Under the pieces are notes generated by a model. That model had not been told where the DNA came from. It saw nothing but the letters and a program-made list of their open reading frames with translations, and did not search any database. Of a DNA stretch of 64,000 bases, positions 1-8,282 are shown one piece after another (within the stretch, counting starts at the first letter, position 1; each line of letters begins with the position of its first letter). The position numbers were made by a program, and so were the translations under genes. Source of the DNA: GCA-003244245 sp963712995. GTDB lineage: Bacteria > Actinomycetota > Actinomycetes > Mycobacteriales > Pseudonocardiaceae. The stretch is taken from NCBI GenBank assembly GCA_963712995.1, contig CAVQKH010000026.1, positions 434,001-498,000 of the forward strand, in the 5' to 3' direction.

Positions 1-952
1 CGTCCAGCCCGAACTCGGCGAACTTGTCCCAGACCGCGCGGACCGCGTTGGTGGAGGTGAACACCACCCACTGGTAACGACCGTCGACCAGCCCTTTGAC
101 CGCGCGCTCCATCTGCGCCGGGGACCGCGGCGGCTCCACCGAGATCGTCGGCACCTCCACGGGCACCGCCCCGTGCACCGCGAGCCGCTCACTCATCTCG
201 CCGGCCTGCTCCTTGGTGCGCGGCACCAGCACCTTCCAGCCGTACAGCGCCCGGGACTCCCACCAGGACAGCTTGCTGCGCTGCCCGACCACCGAGCCGA
301 CGGTGACCACCAGCGGCCCGGTGAGATCGCCGACCTCAGCACTGAGTGAGGCCAGCGTGGTCTCCACCGTGTGCTGGCTGGGCATCGTGCCCGAAGCGGT
401 GACCGCCACCGGGGTCTGCGGTGCCAGCCCGTGCTGGACCAGCGCCGCGGCAGCCTCCGCCAGATGAGACGCGGTGGCGTGCAGCACCAGCGGGCCCGGT
501 ACCGCAGCCAGCGCCGCCCAGTCGACACCCGACCGGACGTCGGCCTGGACATGCCCGGAGCCCAGCGGCACCCCGGCGAAGGCGGGCACCGCGGTGCCTG
601 CGGGCACGCCGGGTACCACCTCGAAGGGCACCGAGGTGCGCGCGACCGCCTGCACCTCGGCGACCACGGCATCGGCGGTCAGCGGATCCCCGGAGACCAG
701 GCGCACCACGCTCCGCCCGCCCTTGGCCTCGGCGACCAGATCCTTGGCGACCTCGCCGGGCTCTCCCACCGCCGGGCGCACCTCGGCGCTCGGGGCGGCC
801 GGGGTGTACACCTCGGCTGGCACGTCAAGGTCGGTCACCAGCAGCTCGGCACTGCCCAGCAGGTGCTGCGCCCGCACGGTGAGCATCCCGGCGTCACCGG
901 GACCGGCACCGACAAAGGCGATCCGTCCGGTGGTCTTGCAAACACGGCTCAT
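1..952 (-). CDS. hemD: Uroporphyrinogen-III methyltransferase/synthase fusion (CobA-HemD type), 3' part outside window
   Basis: The reading frame starts at ATG 952 and runs off the left edge, giving 317 codons here. Residues 11-230 form a tetrapyrrole methylase domain with GAGPGD at 15-20 and RLVSGDP at 84-90. The FGRG that usually follows GDP in active CobA enzymes is not visible, so methyltransferase activity cannot be assumed. From about residue 238 (KVLVPRT) the uroporphyrinogen-III synthase domain begins; it would cyclise hydroxymethylbilane made by the hemC product. The gene lies about 20 bp after hemC, last in a rex-hemA-hemC-hemD operon, an order known in Streptomyces and Mycobacterium. 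The assignment is firm; only the C-terminus is unseen. Confidence 0.9.
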   Translation of the reverse strand, partial: MSRVCKTTGRIAFVGAGPGDAGMLTVRAQHLLGSAELLVTDLDVPAEVYTPAAPSAEVRPAVGEPGEVAKDLVAEAKGGRSVVRLVSGDPLTADAVVAEVQAVARTSVPFEVVPGVPAGTAVPAFAGVPLGSGHVQADVRSGVDWAALAAVPGPLVLHATASHLAEAAAALVQHGLAPQTPVAVTASGTMPSQHTVETTLASLSAEVGDLTGPLVVTVGSVVGQRSKLSWWESRALYGWKVLVPRTKEQAGEMSERLAVHGAVPVEVPTISVEPPRSPAQMERAVKGLVDGRYQWVVFTSTNAVRAVWDKFAEFGLD

Positions 953-971
953 TTAGTTACTCGTCTCCCAC

Positions 972-1925
972 TCAGGCCGTCGGACCTGGTCGCGCAGCGC
1001 TGGGGCTCTCCCCCAGCGCGCCTGCCGCCAGATCCAGCAGCTCAGCCGCTACCTGGCGGCCGAGCTTCTCGGCATCGGTTGGCTCCCCAACAGAATCAGA
1101 CGCCGCGGAATACGGCGCAGTAGCGGAGGACCGGAACTGGTCGTCGTCCGCGGTAGCGACAACCCCCCGCAGGAACAGCCGCAACACGACCCGACCTTGG
1201 TCATCCAAGTCCTCGACGACGTCGGCGAGAGCCCCGACCGCAGCGCCACAGCCCTCGCCCACCGCGGCGAGCAACGCCCGCTCGGCACTGACCGCGGCAC
1301 GCACCCCCGCGTCATCGAGCGCGGTGCCCAGCAGATGCTCGGTGTCCAGGTCGCCAACCCGGCACTCACAGGCCAGCGCTCCCTGCCCGGGCGCGGGCAG
1401 CATCTGCAACGGGTCGAACAGCTCGGTGGCTTCCGCAAGCCGGCCGAGCCGGACCAGCCCGGCAGCGGCGATCACCACACCATCACACTCGCCGTCGCGG
1501 ACCCTGCGGATCCGCGAGTCGACGTTGCCGCGGATCGGCTCCACCTGCAGCCCCAGGCCCAACGCCCGCAGTTGCCTGCCCCGCCGCGGCGAACCGGTGC
1601 CGAGCACCGCCCCGGCAGGCAACTCGCCCAGCACCATCCCGTCCCGGGCCACCAGCGCATCGCGCGGATCCGCCCGATCCGGTACAGCAGCGACGACCAC
1701 CCGCGGATCCGCCTTGATCGGCAGATCCTTGTAGGAGTGCACCGCCACGTCGACCTCGCCGCTCACCAAGGCGCCGCGCAACGCCGAGTAGGCGTCGCCG
1801 CCGGCCCGTATCGGCACGGCCTGCGCCGCGACCCCCGCAGCCCGCAGCCGACGGGCCACCCACTCGGTCTGGGCGAGCGCCAGCGCGCTGCCCCGGGTCC
1901 CCCAGACCTGCAGCACGCCCATCAC
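972..1925 (-). CDS. hemC: Porphobilinogen deaminase (hydroxymethylbilane synthase)
   Basis: 317 residues, the usual length. The enzyme polymerises four porphobilinogens into hydroxymethylbilane in cytoplasmic heme synthesis. The N-terminus has the family signature (GTRGSALALAQ at 9-19). SYKDLP at 64-69 carries the catalytic aspartate (D67). GEGCGAAVG places the cysteine that tethers the dipyrromethane cofactor at about residue 226. Its ATG overlaps the hemA stop codon, so the two are probably translationally coupled. The product feeds the HemD domain encoded just downstream. Confidence 0.95.
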   Translation of the reverse strand: MMGVLQVWGTRGSALALAQTEWVARRLRAAGVAAQAVPIRAGGDAYSALRGALVSGEVDVAVHSYKDLPIKADPRVVVAAVPDRADPRDALVARDGMVLGELPAGAVLGTGSPRRGRQLRALGLGLQVEPIRGNVDSRIRRVRDGECDGVVIAAAGLVRLGRLAEATELFDPLQMLPAPGQGALACECRVGDLDTEHLLGTALDDAGVRAAVSAERALLAAVGEGCGAAVGALADVVEDLDDQGRVVLRLFLRGVVATADDDQFRSSATAPYSAASDSVGEPTDAEKLGRQVAAELLDLAAGALGESPSAARPGPTA

Positions 1926-3280
1926 TGGACTCCAGAAGGTTCGGCTGGGGAAGGGTCGGGGACGGCTGGGGGGCGGATCGGCGCGGCGATGACAGCAGCG
2001 GCCTGCGGGTCGAGTTCGAACAACTCTCGCAGGGCATCCGCGTAGGCCGCACCACCACCGGACTCGGCGAGCTGCTTGACCCGCACGGTGGGGGCGTGCA
2101 GCAGTTTGTCCACCACCCGGCGCACCGTCCGAGCCAGCTCATCGCGCACCGCGGCGTCCAGTCCCGGCAGCCGGCCCTCCAACCGCAACAGCTCCGCGTC
2201 CACCACCTCGGCCGCGCGCCTGCGCAACGCGGCGACTGTCGGGGTGACCTCCGCGGTGCGCTGGGTGGCCAGGTAGTCGCGCACTTCCTGGGTGATGAGG
2301 AAGTGCGCGGCGCCGACCGCGGTGGCACCCGTGCTGCGCTGCTCCAGCCGGTGCGCCACGGTGCTCAGATCCAGCAGGACGACGCCGGGTAGCTCACCCA
2401 CGCTGGGCTCGACGTTGCGGGGCAGTCCCAGGTCACACACCACCAGGGGACGACCAACCTGGGCGAGGTGCTCGACGCTGAGTACCGCGCCGGTGGCACC
2501 GGTACAGCAGATGACCAGATCAACGGTGGCGAGCACGCTGATGATGCCATCCAGACCGACGGCCCTGGCGGGGGTGCCCTGCGCCTCACACAGCGCGGCC
2601 AGCCGCTGCGCGCCAGCCGGAGTGCGGTTGGCCAGCACGATCTCGGCCACCCCGGCCCGGCGCAGCTGGGCCGCGGCCAGGCCACCCATGGAGCCGGCGC
2701 CGAGCACCAGCACCCGCCGCTGGGCAAGGCCCGCACCGTCGGCGGCGCCGAACTCGGCCGCCACCGCGGACAGGGCTTCGGAGACCACCGAGGCTCCCGC
2801 CGCATCGATGCCGGTCTCGGTGTGCACCCGCTTGCCCACCCGCAGCGCCTGCTGCACGACCTCGTGCAGGGTCCGCCCGATGGTGCCGGCCGCTTCGGCA
2901 CCGGCGTAGGCAGTGCGCAGTTGACCGAGGATCTGTGGCTCCCCCACGACCATCGAATCGAGCCCAGCAGCGACCGAGAACAGGTGCTCCACACCAGCCA
3001 CCGCGTAGTGCACATACAGGTGGTCCGACAACTCATCCAGGGCCACCGCGGACTGCCGGGCCAGCACGTCGGTGATGTCGGCCAAGCCACCGTGGAAGGT
3101 GGTCACCACCGCGTAGACCTCGACGCGATTGCAGGTGGACAGCACCAGTGCCTCAGCGATGTGCTCGCGTTCCAGCAACTGACCCAGGACCTTGCCGGTT
3201 TCCGCCGCGGAGACCGCGACCTGCTCCAACACGCCGACCGGCGAACTGCGATGGGACAACCCGACGACCACCAGGCTCAT
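1922..3280 (-). CDS. hemA: Glutamyl-tRNA reductase
   Basis: 452 residues. It catalyses the first committed step of C5-pathway tetrapyrrole synthesis, the NADPH-dependent reduction of glutamyl-tRNA to glutamate-1-semialdehyde. STCNRVEVY at 48-56 contains the catalytic cysteine (C50), and GAGSMGG at 194-200 is the NADPH-binding loop. The C-terminal helical dimerisation domain is present, followed by a Pro-rich tail. The ATG overlaps the end of rex by 4 bp and the stop overlaps hemC. The whole set is therefore likely co-transcribed and Rex-controlled. Confidence 0.95.
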   Translation of the reverse strand: MSLVVVGLSHRSSPVGVLEQVAVSAAETGKVLGQLLEREHIAEALVLSTCNRVEVYAVVTTFHGGLADITDVLARQSAVALDELSDHLYVHYAVAGVEHLFSVAAGLDSMVVGEPQILGQLRTAYAGAEAAGTIGRTLHEVVQQALRVGKRVHTETGIDAAGASVVSEALSAVAAEFGAADGAGLAQRRVLVLGAGSMGGLAAAQLRRAGVAEIVLANRTPAGAQRLAALCEAQGTPARAVGLDGIISVLATVDLVICCTGATGAVLSVEHLAQVGRPLVVCDLGLPRNVEPSVGELPGVVLLDLSTVAHRLEQRSTGATAVGAAHFLITQEVRDYLATQRTAEVTPTVAALRRRAAEVVDAELLRLEGRLPGLDAAVRDELARTVRRVVDKLLHAPTVRVKQLAESGGGAAYADALRELFELDPQAAAVIAAPIRPPAVPDPSPAEPSGVQ

Positions 3281-3993
3281 CGGCCCACCACGATCGGATC
3301 GGCCATCGGTCCCCGGCCCTCAGACCGGCGAGCTTGGTAGAACGACAGGATCTGCAGCTCCACGGCAAGGTCCACCCGACGCACCTCGACGTCCTCGGGC
3401 ACCTGCAACACCACCGGAGCGAAGTTGAGAATGCACCGGACACCACCGGACACCAGCAGGTCACAGACCCACTGCGCGGCGGGTGCCGGGGTGCAGATCA
3501 CCCCGATGGTGACCTCCCGCTCAGCACACACCGCGGGGATGGTGTCGACGTGGTCGACGGGCAGCCCGCCGACCGGGATCCCGATCAGGTCCTCGTCGAG
3601 GTCGAACAACGCCGTGACCGGGAAGCCCCGGTCCGGAAAGCCGCCGTAGTTGGCCAGCGCGTGGCCGAGATTGCCGATACCGACCACGGCGACGCTGTGG
3701 TGGCAGGTGAGCCCGAGCAGCCGCTCGATGTGTTCCACCAGCCGCGCTGTGTCGTAGCCCACCCCGCGGGTGCCATAGGAGCCCACATAGGACAGGTCCT
3801 TGCGCAGGGTCGCCGAGTTCACCCCGGCCGCGCCGGCAAGCTCCTCGCTGGACATCGTGGTGACGCCCTGCTCGATCATCGTGGTGAGTACCCGTAGGTA
3901 GATGGCGAGACGGCCGACCGCTGCCTCGGGTACGGCGCGCGAGGGCAGGTCGTCAACAGGCGTGGTGTAGCGGCCGTGCTGATGCACCGTCAC
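3277..3993 (-). CDS. rex: Redox-sensing transcriptional repressor Rex
   Basis: I chose GTG 3993 as the start because GAGAGGAAG lies 7-8 bp upstream and the resulting 238-residue protein has family length; a longer ATG frame from 4137 would add about 48 unconserved residues. Residues 15-75 form the winged helix (SSEELAGAAGVNSATLRKDL, then GSYGTRGVGYD). The NAD(H)-binding Rossmann core follows (VAVVGIGNLGHAL). Rex senses NADH/NAD+ and represses respiratory and heme genes at high NADH. Here it is the first gene of the heme operon, and a candidate Rex operator lies about 100 bp upstream of its start, suggesting autoregulation. Confidence 0.93.
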   Translation of the reverse strand: MTVHQHGRYTTPVDDLPSRAVPEAAVGRLAIYLRVLTTMIEQGVTTMSSEELAGAAGVNSATLRKDLSYVGSYGTRGVGYDTARLVEHIERLLGLTCHHSVAVVGIGNLGHALANYGGFPDRGFPVTALFDLDEDLIGIPVGGLPVDHVDTIPAVCAEREVTIGVICTPAPAAQWVCDLLVSGGVRCILNFAPVVLQVPEDVEVRRVDLAVELQILSFYQARRSEGRGPMADPIVVGR

Positions 3994-4003
3994 GCGTGAC
4001 TTC

Positions 4004-4037
4004 CTCTCGGATCGCACTGGCTCTCGGATCGCACTGG
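4004..4037. repeat. 17-bp perfect tandem duplication upstream of rex
   Basis: The unit ctctcggatcgcactgg is present twice head to tail (4004-4020, 4021-4037). The proximal copy contributes to the sequence directly 5' of the rex ribosome-binding site. Confidence 0.9.
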
Positions 4038-4091
4038 CAAGCGGGTCTGGGAGTGGGCACCGTTGCCCTGGCAGGCGTCCACGGTAGCCGC

Positions 4092-4109
4092 TTGTGAACG
4101 CAGGAACAA
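4092..4109. promoter_or_regulatory. Candidate Rex operator (ROP site)
   Basis: The 18-mer at these positions has a left half TTGTGAACGC identical to the Rex operator core known from Streptomyces (TGTGAACGC...). The right half ends in ACAA as in the consensus TTGTGAA-N4-TTCACAA but is degenerate in between. It lies about 100 bp upstream of the rex start on the operon side, the location expected for autoregulation of rex-hemACD. Confidence 0.55.
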
Positions 4110-4110
4110 A

Positions 4111-4347
4111 GTCGCGATCTTCGACGGCCCACGACACGCCTGTTCAACTCGCCGGGCCATGCTACCCAGATGATCTTGATTCGCGCGTCCGATTTAGCTT
4201 GCGACAATCCCCGCCGACCTGATTGACACCAGGCGGCGGACGAATACCGGGCTCCTACCGCTCAGCCGCCGAAAAGAACACTTGATCAATATATATGAAA
4301 TCGTTACAGAATGAGGACGTGGACGCCAGAGATCTCACGACATACGT
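4111..4347. other. Intergenic region between rex promoter side and the fasciclin gene; no gene seen
   Basis: About 240 bp with no credible reading frame. It includes an AT-rich stretch (about 4280-4310) unlike the GC-rich surroundings, probably promoter DNA for the rex operon. Confidence 0.4.
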
Positions 4348-4378
4348 CAGGGGCGGCTCCGGGATGGAGCCGCCCCTG
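4348..4378 (-). terminator. Hairpin terminator after the fasciclin gene
   Basis: A perfect 13-bp GC-rich stem (CAGGGGCGGCTCC / GGAGCCGCCCCTG) with a 5-nt loop sits 61 bp beyond the stop of the leftward fasciclin gene. There is no T-tract, which is common in actinobacterial terminators. Confidence 0.75.
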
Positions 4379-4438
4379 AGGCGGTAGAAGCGCTATCTGC
4401 TCAGGCAAGGAACCGACAGCCTGAGGAAGTCGACCGAC

Positions 4439-5128
4439 CTAGGAGGCCGGCAACGACAGCACCTGCCCGATCACGAACACGGTGGCGTTTTTGGTGGGAA
4501 TGTTGCCGCACAACACCGTGGCGCCGTTCACGGTCGGCGCCGCCGAGGTGCCGCCAATGGCGATCTTGGCGCCTTCCAGGCTGTCCAGCGAGCCCGCGGA
4601 GACGATGCCTGCGGCGTCGTAGCGCTTGCCGACCACGTGGTAGGTAAGGATCTTGGCCAGCTTACTGTTCGGCGAGGCCACGTCCGGAGCGGTGGTCAGC
4701 TCCTTGATGATGCCCGGGTGCTGCGCCTCCAAGGCCTGGAACGCCGGGTCAGCCGGGGCGAACACGGTCAGCGCCGGGGAACTGTTCAAGGTGTCCCCCA
4801 GATTAGCCGCGGTCACAGCCTTGACCAGGGTGGTCAGCAGCGGGTTGTTGCTCGCCGCGGTGGCCACCGGGTCGTCGACCATGCCCGCTGCCGAACCCGC
4901 ACCCTCCTTGGGCACCTGATCACAGGCCGGCCCGAAGATGTCACTGATCTTGGTTACACCGCTGCCCGTGGGCGCCGTTGCCTCCACGCTGGGCGTGGCC
5001 GCTGGTTCGTTGGCCGGCGCAGTGCCCTGACTATCGGTGGCTGGGCCCTGCGAACTGCTACAGGCGCCAACCACGGCGGTCAGTGCCACCGCGGCGCCGG
5101 CCAGGGCCAGTCGCTGGATCTTCCTCAA
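4439..5128 (-). CDS. Fasciclin-domain lipoprotein (MPT83/MPT70-like)
   Basis: 229 residues. The N-terminus is a lipoprotein signal: a basic start, hydrophobic segment, then lipobox VGAC with the lipidated cysteine at 23, followed by a Ser/Pro/Thr-rich linker. From about residue 85 to the end it is a FAS1 domain (LLTTLVKAVTAANL, LTVFAPADPAF, LTYHVVGKRY, GATVLCGNIPTKNATVFVIGQ). The protein should be anchored outside the membrane. Two cysteines (in FGPAC and VLCGN) could form a disulfide, as in mycobacterial MPT70/83. The next gene upstream on the same strand is a membrane molybdopterin oxidoreductase. The molecular role of such FAS1 lipoproteins is not settled. Confidence 0.85.
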   Translation of the reverse strand: MRKIQRLALAGAAVALTAVVGACSSSQGPATDSQGTAPANEPAATPSVEATAPTGSGVTKISDIFGPACDQVPKEGAGSAAGMVDDPVATAASNNPLLTTLVKAVTAANLGDTLNSSPALTVFAPADPAFQALEAQHPGIIKELTTAPDVASPNSKLAKILTYHVVGKRYDAAGIVSAGSLDSLEGAKIAIGGTSAAPTVNGATVLCGNIPTKNATVFVIGQVLSLPAS

Positions 5129-5274
5129 CTCGATCTCAACTCCTCATCGGGATACCCGGCCTGTCCGGGACTCACAGGTATTACTTCGGTTATCGATGAC
5201 GCCGGGTTCACCGCGTCAGATTACGAATAGGACACGTCTGCTCTGCACTGGACATGTCCTCATCGGACAGAGAC

Positions 5275-6810
5275 TCATTGGACAGTGAACTGTACCGAGT
5301 GCCATCCGGTGGCACCATCCGGGATGGGAGCAGCCCGATCTTCTGTCTGGGTGTATCCGTTTTTGTCCGTTGCACGGACCTCGGCGACATGCCCACCGGG
5401 CGTCCACCGCCCCCGTAGCCGGAACATCCGCCAAGTGTCCATGTTGACTTCAGTGGAGAGCTCCGCTGGTCGCCACTCACCGCGATCGAGACGTACCTCC
5501 ACCTTGGCAATACCTCGGGTCTGCGCCCAGGCGACGCCGGTGATCGGGGTGTCGGGACTGACCCGTTCGAACGCACCGGGACTGTCGATCCGGGACATCG
5601 TCTTGATCGGCGCCCGCTTCCCCCAACCCCGCCGTGCCCAGTAGGCCTGCTGCGCCTCGAAGGTGGTGAGCTGCATATCGGTGATCCACTTGGTGCCGGA
5701 CACGAAGCCGTACAACCCCGGCACGATCATCCGGACGGGGAAGCCGTGCTCGATCGGCAACGGTTCCCGATTCATCCCGATGACCAGCATGGCCTGCCGG
5801 TCGGGATCGGTGAGAGTCGCTGTCGGGGTGCCGCAGGTCCAGCCGTCCACACTGGTGGTGAACGCCTGCTCGGCGCCCGGCCGCACACCGGCCTCGGCGA
5901 GGATGTCCGCCAGCAGCACGCCGGTGAAGTTCGAGGTGGACAGGTAGGGCCCGCCGATCTCGTTGGACACGCAGGTCATCGTCACGGACCGCTCGATCAG
6001 CGGTCGCGCCGTCAGGTCGGCATAGCTGAGCATGATCTCCCGGTCGACCATTCCGTGGATGCGCAACCGCCAGTCCTCGGCGCGCAGCTGAGGCAGGGTG
6101 AGATTGACGTCGACGCGGTAGAAGTCCCGGTTCGGTGTGATGAAGCTCGGCGAACCGTCCTGGGCGAAATCAGCTCCAGCCGGGATCGGTGGGGCGGGCA
6201 CCGTCGGCATGATCCGCCCCACCGCTTGGCGGGAGACCTCGACGCCGCCACGCCCAGCCAGGAGTTGGCCACCGACTGCGGCGATCCCGGCACCGGCGGC
6301 GACCGCAGCCGATCCGGCGAGCAATGTGCGGCGGGGCACTCCCGCCGAACCCTCCCCGACCGGCAGCAGGCTGAGCCGGCCCCAGCGGTGCAGGGCAAGG
6401 AAGGCCCCCGCGCTGACAACCAGCCCTACCAGCGGGGCCAGCACGTCGAGCGGACCGGCGGTGGGGCGGGAGAGCACCGCGACACCGGCGAGGGCGCCGA
6501 GCACCACGATCAGCACCAGCCCCGGGGTCCGGGAACGCCGGGAAGCCAGCCCCGCCGCGAGGCCGATCACACCGATCACCACCGCCATGCCCGAGAGCAG
6601 GACGAGCTTGTCGTAGCTGCCGAAGGAGCGGACCGCGAAGTCTTTGAGCCAGGTCGGCGTGAGGTCTATCGCACTGCTGCCCACCGCGACGAACGGCGAG
6701 GCGGTGGGCGAGATGAGCCCACCCACCAGGTGTCCCGTGGCCAGCCCTGCGGCCATCGGCAGCAAGCCGACCAGGGCCGCCACCGGTACCGATAAGCGGG
6801 TTGATGTCAT
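5275..6810 (-). CDS. Membrane-anchored molybdopterin-dependent oxidoreductase (sulfite oxidase/YedY superfamily)
   Basis: 511 residues. The first 185 contain about five hydrophobic segments (near 7-29, 70-90, 97-114, 121-141 and 163-181). The last is preceded by VPRRTLLAG, reminiscent of a Tat-type twin arginine although internal. The catalytic part is the sulfite-oxidase-type molybdopterin fold: TMTCVSNEIGG with the likely Mo-ligand cysteine at 280, then HGFPVRMIVPGLYGF and TKWITDMQLTTFE, and a C-terminal Ig-like Mo-co dimerisation domain. The substrate is unknown. It lies about 150 bp upstream of the fasciclin gene on the same strand, a recurrent pairing in actinobacteria; I infer an extracytoplasmic redox function. 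Confidence 0.85.
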   Translation of the reverse strand: MTSTRLSVPVAALVGLLPMAAGLATGHLVGGLISPTASPFVAVGSSAIDLTPTWLKDFAVRSFGSYDKLVLLSGMAVVIGVIGLAAGLASRRSRTPGLVLIVVLGALAGVAVLSRPTAGPLDVLAPLVGLVVSAGAFLALHRWGRLSLLPVGEGSAGVPRRTLLAGSAAVAAGAGIAAVGGQLLAGRGGVEVSRQAVGRIMPTVPAPPIPAGADFAQDGSPSFITPNRDFYRVDVNLTLPQLRAEDWRLRIHGMVDREIMLSYADLTARPLIERSVTMTCVSNEIGGPYLSTSNFTGVLLADILAEAGVRPGAEQAFTTSVDGWTCGTPTATLTDPDRQAMLVIGMNREPLPIEHGFPVRMIVPGLYGFVSGTKWITDMQLTTFEAQQAYWARRGWGKRAPIKTMSRIDSPGAFERVSPDTPITGVAWAQTRGIAKVEVRLDRGEWRPAELSTEVNMDTWRMFRLRGRWTPGGHVAEVRATDKNGYTQTEDRAAPIPDGATGWHSVQFTVQ

Positions 6811-6872
6811 GACTGCCCGTTCGGATACCCACCGGCGCGAGGTTCAAACCAGAGACCAGATCGTGATAGTGC

Positions 6873-7112
6873 TTACTGGCTGAGGGCGGCCCGCAGCCGC
6901 TGCTCCTGCACCGTCCAGAAGCCGTGCTCCCGCCCGTCGACGAGGATCACGGGCACCCGGTCACCGTACTCAGCCCGCAGCTCGGGATCGGTGTCCACAT
7001 CGGTGGTGCGCCACGCAACGTCCAACTCGGCGCAGATGCGGGCGATGTCCGCGCGGGCCGTGGCACACGCCGAGCACCCCGCCCGCACCAGCAAGATCAC
7101 CTCATGCCGCAC
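6873..7112 (-). CDS. Glutaredoxin-like thiol protein (DUF836 type)
   Basis: GTG 7112 is preferred because GGTGGGAGG lies 8 bp upstream; an ATG at 7151 would add 13 residues. The 79-residue product has a thioredoxin fold signature: beta strand VILLVRAG, redox motif CSAC (C13, C16), and the cis-proline loop RVPVILVDG. It would be a small cytoplasmic thiol oxidoreductase. In Mycobacterium and Streptomyces an equivalent gene sits next to the heme operon, as here, so the context agrees. Confidence 0.82.
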   Translation of the reverse strand: MRHEVILLVRAGCSACATARADIARICAELDVAWRTTDVDTDPELRAEYGDRVPVILVDGREHGFWTVQEQRLRAALSQ

Positions 7113-7355
7113 CCACTCAGCCTCCCACCTCGGTCGTGTGCCGCGGTCCATACTGCGGTAATCCCAGCTGAAACGGCATGTTCACCTCCTCTCCACCTGC
7201 TGGGCGGGTAGCAGCCGGTGACCGCGTACACCAGTTACCTCCTGTGCGCTGCCTAGGAGGTGCACCGCGTAGCGTGCCGCCGTCGTATGCTTCCGCACGC
7301 CTTACGGCAAGGAGTGCACCCGAGACGGTCGGCACGAGCGAACGAGGAGTGGCTG

Positions 7356-7499
7356 ATGCCGCAACCAAGATGGTCCTCAGAACTCCGGGGTCGATCCACG
7401 ATGGCGCGCCGGTGGGCGGATGACTCTCGCGCCGAGCTGTTCCGAGCGGCGTTAGACCGTGTCGAGCGGCTAGCTCGAAGGTCGAGCCTGATCGCGTGA
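7356..7499 (+). CDS. Small Arg-rich ORF coupled to the sigma factor gene
   Basis: The 47-codon frame starts with an ATG preceded by CGAGGAG at about 8 bp, a strong ribosome-binding site. Its TGA stop overlaps the GTG start of the following sigma factor by 4 bp, a classical coupling arrangement. The product is basic and probably helical (ADDSRAELFRAALDRVERLA). I do not recognise a family. It may be a genuine small protein or a leader ORF that sets the translation level of the sigma factor, whose own start has only a weak Shine-Dalgarno sequence. Confidence 0.45.
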   Translation: MPQPRWSSELRGRSTMARRWADDSRAELFRAALDRVERLARRSSLIA

Positions 7500-8161
7500 A
7501 GTTCGCCCGCCCGCACTCGCCGAGCTCGGATCTGAGCCCACCAGATCCGAGTCACACGGACGTGGAGCAGACCGCGGGGAGCAACGACGCCGCCGAGCCC
7601 GCCGGAAGCGAGGTCGACACCGCCGCGTGGGAGCTCGTCGCGGCCGCCCAGCAGGGCGATCAGGGTGCCTTCGGCCAACTCTACGATCGCTACGTCGATG
7701 TGGTCTTCCGTTTCGTCCTGTTCCGGGTCGGTGACCGTCCGCTGGCTGAAGACCTCACCAGTGAGACCTTCCTGCGCGCGCTACGCCGGATCTCCTCTGT
7801 CAGCTACCAGGGCCGCGACGTGGGAGCCTGGTTCGTCACCATCGCGCGTAACCTGGTCCTCGACCACGTCAAGTCCAGCCGGTACCGGCTGGAGATGACC
7901 ACCGCCGACATTCTCGATTCGAGCGCAGATGACCGCGGCCCCGAGCACGAGGTGGTCGAAGAGGCCACCGCGACCGAGCTCATGCGCTGCGTCGCCCAGT
8001 TGGGCCGGGATCAGCAGGAGTGCATCATGCTGCGCTTCATGCAGGGCCTGTCCGTCTCGGAGACCGCTGCGGTGATGGGCCGCAACGAGGGCGCGGTCAA
8101 GGCGTTGCAACACCGCGCGGTCCGCCGGCTGGCGCAGCTGCTGCCAGAGGGACTGCGATGA
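7496..8161 (+). CDS. ECF RNA polymerase sigma factor, BldN-like
   Basis: 221 residues with a GTG start (no other in-frame start exists after the stop at 7421-7423). After an acidic 45-residue N-terminal extension, sigma region 2 spans about 47-115 (GAFGQLYDRYVDVVFRFVLF, LAEDLTSETFLRAL). Region 4 spans about 165-215 (QQECIMLRFMQGLSVSETA, RNEGAVKALQHRAVRRL). The downstream DUF5667 membrane protein and the location between the rex/heme genes and the plsC/galE-like genes match the bldN-rsbN locus of Streptomyces. There BldN directs developmental surface-protein genes and is made as a pro-protein. The BldN assignment rests on synteny and similarity as I recall it. Confidence 0.85.
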   Translation: MKFARPHSPSSDLSPPDPSHTDVEQTAGSNDAAEPAGSEVDTAAWELVAAAQQGDQGAFGQLYDRYVDVVFRFVLFRVGDRPLAEDLTSETFLRALRRISSVSYQGRDVGAWFVTIARNLVLDHVKSSRYRLEMTTADILDSSADDRGPEHEVVEEATATELMRCVAQLGRDQQECIMLRFMQGLSVSETAAVMGRNEGAVKALQHRAVRRLAQLLPEGLR

Positions 8162-8282
8162 CGATCAGCGCCCCGCCCGGCACCGTCACCCCCGGTGCAT
8201 CCACCCGCAGCTTGCGCCCGCGTGGCGTAACTACCGGGCACGCCGCTCGTTGCTCCGGGGGACACGCCCCAAGGGCCCGAAG

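Noticed and set aside
5746..6795. Plus-strand frame of 349 codons opposite the molybdopterin oxidoreductase
   Set aside because: Low-complexity His/Arg/Gly product, a shadow of a clearly conserved gene.
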